The notes below the pieces were generated by a model. That model did not search any database, was not told the DNA's origin, and was given only the letters and a program-made list of their open reading frames with translations. A stretch of DNA of 6,684 nt from Actinomycetes bacterium (GTDB taxonomy: Bacteria > Actinomycetota > Actinomycetes > Propionibacteriales > Propionibacteriaceae): the NCBI GenBank assembly GCA_029778515.1, contig JAKOQD010000182.1, forward strand, positions 1-6,684, in the 5' to 3' direction. This document shows, piece after piece, positions 1-5,381 of the stretch (position 1 is the stretch's first letter; each line of letters opens with the position of its first letter). The position numbers and the translations under genes were made by a program.

Positions 1-2
1 CG

Positions 3-890
3 GCGACGGCACCGACCCCCGTGGCGGGGTCTGCGGCAGCGTCCGCCACGTCTGCTTCGGTGGTCGCCAGCGGGACGGCGGTGGCGTCCGCGGCGGTTTC
101 GGAGACTCAGACACCCACTCCGGAGGTGAGCCGGGAGGCCGTCACGGTGAGTAGCGTCCCCAACTTCCGGGACGTGGCCGGTGTCGGCATCGAACTCGCC
201 GACGGCGCCACGATGGCCACCGGCGTGGTCTACCGCGCGGCGAAGCTCAGCACCCTGTCGAAGGCGGACGCGGCCAAGCTGGCGGACGCGGGGGTGAGCG
301 ACATCTTCGACCTGCGCACGCCGGACGTGGCCCGGCGTTCACCAGACGTGAAGATCGAGGGTGCGACGAACCGCCTGGTGAACCTCTATGCGCTCGACCG
401 GGCACCGTCCCCACCCCGGACGAACGCGGCCGCGGCGAAGGATTTCATGCGCGGCTTGTATGTCGGGTTCGTGGACGATGCCGATCAACGCAAGCGGATC
501 GCGTCGGTGTTGAAGGAGGTCGCGCAAGTTGAGCAGCCGGTGATCGTGCACTGCTCGGAGGGGAAGGACCGCACCGGCTGGGTCTCGGCGATGCTGCAGT
601 TCGTGGCCGGCGCCGATCGCGAGACCGTGCTGGAGCAGTACCTGCTCTCGAACCAGGAGCGGGAAGCTCTGATCGCGAAGTCGTATGCGGCGGCCAAACG
701 GACGTCGGGGGTCGCGGCTGCGGACATCGATCGAGCGCTCAAGACCGTGGAGGCGAGCTATCTGAACGCGGGCCTGGCGCAGGTGGAGAAGCGATACGGC
801 AGCGTGGACGGCTACCTGAGCAAGGGCCTCGGGCTCAAGCAGGAAACTCTGGACGCACTCCGCGCGAAGCTGCGCGTCGAGGCGCGCTGA
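3..890 (+). CDS. Secreted or cell-envelope tyrosine/phosphoinositide phosphatase (MptpB-like), 5' end outside window
   Basis: Predicted protein phosphatase of the bacterial Y_phosphatase3/MptpB-like group. The reading frame is open to the window edge. The first in-window start is the GTG at 21, but the true start probably lies upstream. Counting from that GTG (289 residues), residues 1-40 are a low-complexity Ala/Ser/Thr/Val/Pro stretch of the kind that follows a signal peptide, so an exported enzyme is inferred. The catalytic domain begins at NFRD (48-51), continues through VYR and DLRTPD, and carries the P-loop HCSEGKDRTG at 177-186 with nucleophile C178 and phosphate-binding R184. The lysine after the P-loop glycine is shared with MptpB and LipA, which also hydrolyse phosphoinositides, so lipid as well as phosphotyrosine substrates are possible. 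The C-terminal helical region (YLNAGL, VEKRYGSVDGYLSKGLGL) is typical of the family. No partner gene is visible; the next gene is convergent. Confidence 0.86.
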   Translation, partial: ATAPTPVAGSAAASATSASVVASGTAVASAAVSETQTPTPEVSREAVTVSSVPNFRDVAGVGIELADGATMATGVVYRAAKLSTLSKADAAKLADAGVSDIFDLRTPDVARRSPDVKIEGATNRLVNLYALDRAPSPPRTNAAAAKDFMRGLYVGFVDDADQRKRIASVLKEVAQVEQPVIVHCSEGKDRTGWVSAMLQFVAGADRETVLEQYLLSNQEREALIAKSYAAAKRTSGVAAADIDRALKTVEASYLNAGLAQVEKRYGSVDGYLSKGLGLKQETLDALRAKLRVEAR

Positions 891-907
891 GCTGGCCAAG
901 TCCGTTT

Positions 908-970
908 AGCCCGGATCCGGGCTTAGGTGTGGCTGCGCACACCGTCCGCGGTGTGCTGACTCACAGTCAG
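908..970. terminator. Cluster of three inverted repeats between convergent genes, candidate bidirectional terminator
   Basis: The 108-bp gap between the convergent phosphatase and cysteine-rich gene contains three adjacent perfect dyads. AGCCCGGATCCGGGCT (908-923) is a 16-nt palindrome. Arms GCACACCG/CGGTGTGC (937-944 and 949-956) enclose a 4-nt loop. Arms CTGACT/AGTCAG (956-961 and 965-970) enclose a 3-nt loop and share one base with the previous hairpin. None is followed by a strong T-tract on either strand, which is common for terminators in high-GC actinobacteria. A shared terminator is the likeliest role; a protein-binding site is possible. Confidence 0.55.
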
Positions 971-998
971 GCGGCCCAAGGCGTTGGCCGAAGGCGAG

Positions 999-1388
999 CT
1001 AGCAGCAGAGGAACTCGTCGCCAGGAGATCCAGCCTGATCGCAGAACTGGTCGCAAGCTTCGTGAGCCCAGTCTTCGAGGGTGTCGTCCGAGTCGCCGGT
1101 GGAGAGGGTGTCCAGGCCGACGTCGTAGCCGGTAGCGGTGTGCGTGCTGCCGTCCGGGCAGGTGATGGTCAGATCGAGCTGCACCCGGAAGCCGCGGTAG
1201 CTGCCGTTGAAGTACGTGTTGTTCTCGGAGTATTCGAACTCGCAGGTTCGCTCGCCGTCGTCCATCTTGACGGTGTTGCAGGTGCAGCCCGCGTGGGCCT
1301 TGAAGCCTGCTGGCACGAACGAGCCGTCCAGCCCAGCGCAAATCGGGCAGGAATCGCCGTTGGCGACGAAGACGTAGGAGTCGGCCAT
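999..1388 (-). CDS. Small cysteine-rich protein with CPxC...HxxCxC metal-binding-like motif, unknown function
   Basis: A 129-residue acidic protein that I cannot assign to a named family. It has ten cysteines (14, 17, 35, 37, 49, 77, 112, 116, 128, 129), including a terminal Cys-Cys. Residues 14-37 read CPIC, LDG, a spacer, then HAGCTC. The pattern C-x2-C-x2-LDG...H-x2-C-x-C closely resembles the metal-binding tail of phage Mu gpF/SPP1 gp7-type head-morphogenesis proteins, but here it stands at the N-terminus without the rest of that domain. The middle (about 48-90) looks beta-rich (FRVQLDLTITC) and the C-terminus is an acidic helix with C-x3-C. There is no signal peptide or membrane helix. 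The ATG at 1388 is supported by GGAG five to seven bases upstream, and the upstream gene's TAG stop lies inside that Shine-Dalgarno (TAGGAG), so translation is almost certainly coupled. Zinc binding is inferred; disulfide bonding is an alternative if the protein is exported by an unseen route. Confidence 0.78.
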   Translation of the reverse strand: MADSYVFVANGDSCPICAGLDGSFVPAGFKAHAGCTCNTVKMDDGERTCEFEYSENNTYFNGSYRGFRVQLDLTITCPDGSTHTATGYDVGLDTLSTGDSDDTLEDWAHEACDQFCDQAGSPGDEFLCC

Positions 1389-1397
1389 AGCAGTCTC

Positions 1398-2408
1398 CTA
1401 TCGGTCCGATGCGGCCGCGAGTATGGCTCTGGCTTGGGCGGACGCCTCCGCCGCCGACCCCGGCGTCCCCGAAAGCCGACGGGCGGCGGCGCGCAGCCTG
1501 ACCCGGCGGGCCACGTCCTTGGCGCAGTGCTTGCGGATCGTCCAGGCGTCATTGCGCCAGCCCAATCCGTCGCTGACGACCGCGGCGGCCGGGACTGAAG
1601 CGGCCGGCAGCCGGTAGAGCCGCCGGACGAACACCCCGTCCTCGAAGTCGAGGAACTCGGACGCGACCCGGTAGTCGCCGCGGGCGTAGCGTCCGGAGAT
1701 CACCAGCAGGTCATCGGTCTCGGGCGGAGTCGACTCGACCCGGGTGGTGATCACGCTGCTGCCCAGCGGCGGCAGCGTGTCGCCGCGGCGTTGGCTGTAC
1801 CTGCGCGGTGCGCGGGGCCGTCCGCCGAGCACCAGGGTCACCGCCACCAGCGCGCCGGTGCGGCGCACCGGCACCGCGGTCAGCAGTTTGTGCCCCAGCT
1901 GCGGATGCGTCGCCGCGACCGCCACCCGGTTGTCGAGCGGTAGCCCGATCACCCGGAAGCGGCCGCGGGCGTCGGTCACTGCGTCCCGGCCGGCAACGGT
2001 GACCCGTGCTCCCTCCACCGGCGTCTCGTCGCGCAACCGGACGTTGCCGTTGACCACCCCGGTGTGCCGCAGCCGGACGGAGCCCTTGGCCAGCGCCAGC
2101 AGTTGCTCGTCGTCGCGTTGGGTCAGGATCGGACGGAGCCGTGCCAGATCCCAGTCGGAGAACTCGTCGATACCGCTGACGCCGGCAGCCTGCAGGGCAG
2201 CGGCCTCGGCGACGGTGATCGTGTCCAGCTGACTGAGTTCGGCGATCGCCTGCCAGCCGCGGATCTCGGTCAGTGTGATCTGTGGGAGCCGGCGAACCAG
2301 GGCACCCCGCTCCGTCCGCAACAGGTCGTCGAGGGTGAAAAGGGTGACCGACTCCAGCGCGCTTGCCTGGGTCGCCGTGATGGTGGGGATGTCGCTGATC
2401 AGGGCCAT
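1398..2408 (-). CDS. Protein with duplicated helix-hairpin-helix-like units and a carboxypeptidase-regulatory-like domain, unknown function
   Basis: A 336-residue protein of unknown role. The start chosen is the ATG at 2408, preceded by GCGGAGG with a 5-nt spacer. The frame stays open to an upstream ATG at 2516, but that one lacks a comparable ribosome-binding site and adds 36 unremarkable residues. Residues 4-29 and 58-83 form an internal repeat: S-x3-TIT-x3-A-x-AL-x8-D-x, with TIT, the alanines, AL and D in register. This suggests two helix-hairpin-helix-like units of the kind seen in DUF4332-like proteins. Residues about 116-195 fit a carboxypeptidase-regulatory-like beta-sandwich (VEGARVTVAG, TDARGRFRV, then repeated hydrophobic strands). 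Residues 196-336 are a basic linker followed by an unrecognised region (GLGWRNDAWTIRKHCAKDVA) and an Ala/Arg-rich helical end. No signal peptide or membrane helix is seen. It lies 111 bp downstream of the response-regulator gene on the same strand and is coupled to the cysteine-rich gene. Confidence 0.82.
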   Translation of the reverse strand: MALISDIPTITATQASALESVTLFTLDDLLRTERGALVRRLPQITLTEIRGWQAIAELSQLDTITVAEAAALQAAGVSGIDEFSDWDLARLRPILTQRDDEQLLALAKGSVRLRHTGVVNGNVRLRDETPVEGARVTVAGRDAVTDARGRFRVIGLPLDNRVAVAATHPQLGHKLLTAVPVRRTGALVAVTLVLGGRPRAPRRYSQRRGDTLPPLGSSVITTRVESTPPETDDLLVISGRYARGDYRVASEFLDFEDGVFVRRLYRLPAASVPAAAVVSDGLGWRNDAWTIRKHCAKDVARRVRLRAAARRLSGTPGSAAEASAQARAILAAASDR

Positions 2409-2478
2409 CGGTGCCTCCGCGATTGAGCTGATCTCACCATTGCAGCGCATCGCAACGATGGCATCGGCGTACTTCTCG

Positions 2479-2496
2479 CACTGGCGAAATCCAGTG
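2479..2496. repeat. Inverted repeat CACTGG-N6-CCAGTG between response-regulator and downstream gene
   Basis: A perfect 6-bp inverted repeat with a 6-nt loop lies in the 111-bp gap after the response-regulator stop and about 70 bp before the start of the next gene. It could be a weak terminator or attenuator, or an operator separating expression of the two gene pairs. There is no T-tract, and I see no convincing -10/-35 pair in the gap, so its role is open. Confidence 0.3.
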
Positions 2497-2519
2497 GACG
2501 CGAGTAGTGCGCTCACCTT

Positions 2520-3140
2520 TCAGTCGATGAGCCCGCGCTCTCTAGCGATGACGATTGCAGCGGTGCGCGAGGGTGCGCCGAGTTTGGCGTAGCTGTGGGC
2601 GAGGTGGGTTTTCACGGTGGCCACCGTGACGAACAGCTCGGCGGCGATCTGGTGGTTGGACAGCCCGCCGGCCGCCCGTTGCAGGACTTCCAGTTCCCGC
2701 TGGGTGAGGGTCGTGGCGGGGTCGAGGACGCGTTGCAGCAGGCGCTGCTGGACGGCCGGCGACAGCGCGGGCTGACCGACGGCGGCGGCCCGGACGGCTC
2801 GTTCCAACTCGTCGGTGGGGGTGTCCTTGAGCAGGTAGCCGCTCGCGCCCGCGTCCAGTGCGGCGAGGATGTCCGCGTCGGTGGCGTAGGTGGTGAGGAT
2901 GAGAACGGCGGGGCCTCCCGATGCCGAGATGCGGCGCGTGGCTTCGGCCCCGGTGAGTCGCCCCTTGCCGAACTGGAGGTCGAGCAGCACGAGGTCGCAG
3001 ACGTTGTCGTCCAACCAGGTCAACAGCGCCTCGGCGCTGCCGTGTTCGGCCACGACGGTGACGTCATCCATGCCCTGCAACAGGCTCGACAGGCCGCTGC
3101 GCACGATCGGGTGGTCATCGGCCATCGCAATCCGGATCAT
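2520..3140 (-). CDS. NarL/LuxR-type two-component response regulator
   Basis: A 206-residue transcription factor that receives phosphate from the adjacent histidine kinase. The receiver domain (1-120) has the acidic pair D8-D9, phospho-acceptor D54 in LVLLD, switch T83 in LTTYA and invariant K105 in YLLKD. The C-terminal LuxR/NarL helix-turn-helix (145-206) starts with LTQRELEVL and contains the recognition-helix region VATVKTHL. Length and architecture are normal for the DesR/LiaR/NarL family. The ATG at 3140 overlaps the kinase stop in an ATGA junction and has GGAG five bases upstream, indicating coupled synthesis of the two partners. Likely targets are the divergent promoter region at 4322-4476 and possibly the downstream pair; this is inferred from position only. 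Confidence 0.97.
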   Translation of the reverse strand: MIRIAMADDHPIVRSGLSSLLQGMDDVTVVAEHGSAEALLTWLDDNVCDLVLLDLQFGKGRLTGAEATRRISASGGPAVLILTTYATDADILAALDAGASGYLLKDTPTDELERAVRAAAVGQPALSPAVQQRLLQRVLDPATTLTQRELEVLQRAAGGLSNHQIAAELFVTVATVKTHLAHSYAKLGAPSRTAAIVIARERGLID

Positions 3141-4321
3141 GCGGACTCCGACCCCAACGGCAGACTGATCGCGATCGCGGTCCCTTCACCTGGCTCCGAC
3201 TCCACTCCTACGGTGCCACCGAGTTCGCGGACGCGGGCGCGGAGCGCCGGCAGCCCGAAGCCGCCGACAGCCTCTTCTCCGTCCGGATTGAAACCCCGGC
3301 CGTCGTCGGTGATGTCGAGGAGCACGCGATCTGGCTCCCAGGTAAGGCTGACCGAGGCGTTCGCCGCTGCAGCGTGCTGCACGACGTTGGCGAGCGCGGA
3401 CTGAGTCATTCGCAGGATCTCCGTCGATAGTTCCGCCGACAGGACGGGTTCGGTTCCCATGGATCGGACCGCGACCTTCGTCCGTCCGCCGCTGTCGGCT
3501 TGCGCGCGCTCAGCCGCGTGCTGAATGGCGCCCATGGTGGCGTCCTGCCGATGTCCCGGCTCGCCTGCGATGAACCGGCGGGCCTGGGCGAGCCCTTCCG
3601 CTGTCGCCTGCCGCGCGAGCGCGACGGCGGGGGCTGCCGGACTGTCAGTGCCCATGAGGGCCGCCGTCCGGCGAAGGTGCAGGTCGATCGCAGCGAAGTC
3701 CTGCGCGAGGGTGTCGTGGATGTCCCGCGCGAGGTTCGCTCGCTCCTCGGCCCGCAAGCGTTCACGTTCGGCGTCCAGCAATCGCTGCTGGGCGTCTTCC
3801 AGTTCGTGCAGGGCGCGTTGGCGCTGGACAACCAGTCGCGCCAGGGATTCCAGACCGACCACGGCAGCGACCGCAAAGAAGGCGCCGATCACCGGACCGA
3901 GGACGAAGCCGAGCGCGACCTGACCCCGCACCACGGCGCCGAGCACCACTGCGGCCACCGTCGTCAGCGTGACCGCAACCACGCCATGACGCGGCCCGAG
4001 CAGGTGCAGTTGCAGCAGCATCACCGGAAAGGCGAGCCACATGCCGGATTCGCTGGTGAGCAGCACGAGGCAGTAGGCCGCCAGCAGCCCAGAAGCGGCC
4101 GCACCGCCCGGCCACCAGCCGCCGCGCGCCTCCATCGGTTCGCCGAGCACGCGCACGCTGAGCCGGACCACGAGCCAGCCGAACGCGAACACCGCGCCGG
4201 CGGCCCACACCGTCCATGCAGCCCCGGACGGGGACGCGACGGCGACGACGAGGAGCAGCGCGGCCAGCAGGTCGAGGCCGACCAAGAGATGCGCAGTCAC
4301 CCGCTCCGAACCCAGCTCCAC
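3137..4321 (-). CDS. Membrane sensor histidine kinase, NarL/DesK type (HisKA_3)
   Basis: A 394-residue sensor kinase that autophosphorylates on histidine and pairs with the response regulator whose start overlaps its stop. The N-terminus has about six hydrophobic segments (roughly 10-29, 35-56, 74-90, 92-108, 113-131, 135-157) with little extracytoplasmic loop, so it probably senses a membrane or intramembrane signal. A charged coiled-coil linker (165-195) leads to the HisKA_3 dimerisation domain with phospho-acceptor H202 in RDIHDTLAQD. The HATPase domain has an N-box at 307-316 (QSALANVVQH) with S308 where many relatives have Glu, a G1 box DDGRGF (339-344) and a G2 box GGFGL (353-357). The N-box substitution is, as I recall, common among actinobacterial kinases, so activity is expected. 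The GTG at 4321 has no Shine-Dalgarno but sits 7 nt after a TACAGT -10-like hexamer, suggesting a leaderless mRNA. V8 (GTG at 4300, GGAG upstream) is an alternative start. Confidence 0.95.
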   Translation of the reverse strand: MELGSERVTAHLLVGLDLLAALLLVVAVASPSGAAWTVWAAGAVFAFGWLVVRLSVRVLGEPMEARGGWWPGGAAASGLLAAYCLVLLTSESGMWLAFPVMLLQLHLLGPRHGVVAVTLTTVAAVVLGAVVRGQVALGFVLGPVIGAFFAVAAVVGLESLARLVVQRQRALHELEDAQQRLLDAERERLRAEERANLARDIHDTLAQDFAAIDLHLRRTAALMGTDSPAAPAVALARQATAEGLAQARRFIAGEPGHRQDATMGAIQHAAERAQADSGGRTKVAVRSMGTEPVLSAELSTEILRMTQSALANVVQHAAAANASVSLTWEPDRVLLDITDDGRGFNPDGEEAVGGFGLPALRARVRELGGTVGVESEPGEGTAIAISLPLGSESA

Positions 4322-4327
4322 CCGGGA

Positions 4328-4333
4328 ACTGTA
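4328..4333 (-). promoter_or_regulatory. Candidate -10 element for leaderless transcription of the kinase-regulator genes
   Basis: On the minus strand TACAGT fits the actinobacterial TANNNT -10 pattern and ends 7 nt before the G of the GTG start at 4321, the distance expected if transcription begins at the start codon. The absence of any Shine-Dalgarno in front of that GTG agrees with this. No good -35 hexamer is visible at 16-18 bp. Confidence 0.4.
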
Positions 4334-4355
4334 GCCCGCCCTCGCGCGTCCGCCA

Positions 4356-4388
4356 TCAGCCGAAAGATGCAGGCATTCCTCAGCCGAA
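4356..4388. promoter_or_regulatory. Direct repeats TCAGCCGAA in the divergent control region, candidate regulator binding sites
   Basis: TCAGCCGAA occurs at 4356-4364 and again at 4380-4388, with starts 24 bp apart. A related CAACCGAA lies at 4452-4459, close to the DUF2871 start. The repeats lie upstream of the kinase -10 candidate on one strand and just before a weak TACCGT -10-like hexamer (4400-4405) on the other. That is a suitable place for the response regulator to act on both transcripts. NarL-type regulators usually bind inverted rather than direct repeats, so another factor, or chance, remains possible. Confidence 0.35.
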
Positions 4389-4476
4389 CGAGCCGCGAAT
4401 ACCGTCCGCGGGCGTGATGTCCGTGCCGCGGCGAGGCGGGAGCATCGATTCCAACCGAAACCTCTTGGAGGAACCT

Positions 4477-4902
4477 ATGCGTCGGATCTACCTGGCCGCC
4501 ATCGTCTACGCCGCTCTCGGCCTGCTGGGCGGACTCGGCTACCGCGAGGTCACCCATGCCCGTGACTTCACCGGCTACACCCAGCTCGCAGTGCTACACA
4601 CTCACCTGCTCGCCCTCGGCATGCTCTTCATGTTGATCGTGCTCGCTCTCGATGCCACTTTGGGGATCAGCGGCAGCCGATCATTCTCGTGGTTCTTCAC
4701 GACCTACAACGCCGGGCTGGTGATCACCGCCGGAGCCCTCACCTGGCACGGACTGCTTCAGGTCTTCGGCCAGGCGGCCGGCGCTGCGATCGCCGGCATC
4801 GCGGGCCTGGGCCACATCCTGCTGACCATCGGCATCGGCTGCCTGCTGGTGGCCATCAACAAGCCGCTGCGTGCACGCCTCGCCGACGCGGCGAACGTCT
4901 GA
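4477..4902 (+). CDS. DUF2871 family four-helix membrane protein
   Basis: A 141-residue integral membrane protein matching my knowledge of the DUF2871 family in length and pattern: an N-terminal RIYLAAIVYAALGLLGGLGYRE helix region, the hallmark LHTHLLALGMLF, then WFFTTYNAGL and IAGLGHILLTIG. Hydrophobic segments are at about 5-24, 36-58, 74-96 and 104-127. Histidines H41, H43, H91 and H113 lie in or beside helices, an arrangement compatible with haem or metal ligation, although the family has no established function known to me. The ATG at 4477 has a near-perfect GGAGGA four bases upstream. The frame stays open upstream to 4216, but that stretch runs antisense to the kinase and into its promoter, so it is not coding. 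The next gene follows after 2 bp. The pair is divergent from the kinase-regulator genes and is a plausible regulatory target. Confidence 0.9.
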   Translation: MRRIYLAAIVYAALGLLGGLGYREVTHARDFTGYTQLAVLHTHLLALGMLFMLIVLALDATLGISGSRSFSWFFTTYNAGLVITAGALTWHGLLQVFGQAAGAAIAGIAGLGHILLTIGIGCLLVAINKPLRARLADAANV

Positions 4903-4904
4903 CC

Positions 4905-5297
4905 ATGCTTGCCCTCGCCATCATCCTGATCAGCCTCGCGTTGGCGTTCTACACCCTCGGGGTGTGGGCCGAACGTCGCACCGGCGAGCTCCGCTGGTGG
5001 CATGTGGCCGCGTTCGCAGCCGGTCTGACCGCGGACGTCAGCGGCACCGTCGTGATGACCATGATCGCTAACGGCGGCGGTGCCACCGGGGTCGAGCAGA
5101 GCCCCGTCCTCGCCCAGTTGATGGCGGCCACCGGTCTGGTCGCGCTTCTGCTGATGGCGCTCCACCTTGGCTGGGCCGTAGTCACGATGATTCGCGATCG
5201 CTTCGACGAGAAGCGGGTCTTCCATCGCTTCAGCATCGTGGTTTGGGTGATCTGGCTGATTCCGTACTTCACCGGGATGGCCGCTGCGAGGGCCTAA
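4905..5297 (+). CDS. HsmA/TIGR03987-like four-helix membrane protein
   Basis: A 130-residue integral membrane protein resembling the HsmA/TIGR03987 family. Shared features I can see are FYTLGVWAERRTGELRWWH near the first loop, LTADVSGTVVM in helix 2, TGLVALLLMALH in helix 3, and FHRFSIVVWVIWLIPYFTGM in helix 4. Hydrophobic segments are at about 2-21, 33-54, 70-96 and 108-128. H33, H87 and H107 lie at helix ends or within helices and are the candidate cofactor ligands. To my knowledge the family name comes from a haem-containing membrane protein in methanogenic archaea, so b-type haem is possible; that is inference. The ATG at 4905 lies 2 bp after the DUF2871 stop and has no clear Shine-Dalgarno, so it probably depends on translational coupling. 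An upstream extension of the frame would overlap DUF2871 and is a shadow. Confidence 0.82.
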   Translation: MLALAIILISLALAFYTLGVWAERRTGELRWWHVAAFAAGLTADVSGTVVMTMIANGGGATGVEQSPVLAQLMAATGLVALLLMALHLGWAVVTMIRDRFDEKRVFHRFSIVVWVIWLIPYFTGMAAARA

Positions 5298-5312
5298 ATG
5301 ATTCACAGATTC

Positions 5313-5335
5313 GGTTAGTGGAGCTTGTCGAGACC
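5313..5335. repeat. Possible copy of a dispersed actinobacterial intergenic repeat
   Basis: The segment beginning GGTTAGTGGAGCTTGTCGA and ending GACC resembles, from memory, short repeats with a GAGCTTGTCGA core found many times between genes in some actinobacterial genomes. The same 10 bases AGTGGAGCTT recur at 6612-6621. No terminator-like stem was found here after the HsmA-like gene. Confidence 0.3.
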
Positions 5336-5381
5336 TGTTCTGACCGTGGATCCACCCCGGCGAGATGCTTCCCAGCGCCCA

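Noticed and set aside
999..1388. Cysteine-rich protein as a RiPP or lanthipeptide precursor
   Set aside because: It is too long and evenly folded-looking for a precursor, the cysteines are not confined to a C-terminal core, and no modification enzyme lies nearby.
2409..2516. 36-residue N-terminal extension of the HhH-like protein
   Set aside because: The internal ATG at 2408 has an excellent GGAGG at 5 nt and the conserved repeat begins right after it; the extension shows no domain pattern.
2595..3404. Plus-strand open frame of 269 codons opposite the response regulator
   Set aside because: Shadow of the regulator and kinase 3' end; no recognisable motif and no ribosome-binding site.
3500..4417. 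Long open frame (305 codons) on the plus strand antisense to the kinase
   Set aside because: It lies opposite a clearly conserved histidine kinase, has a composition rich in Arg/His/Gln/Glu with no domain pattern, and is a usual by-product of high-GC coding sequence.
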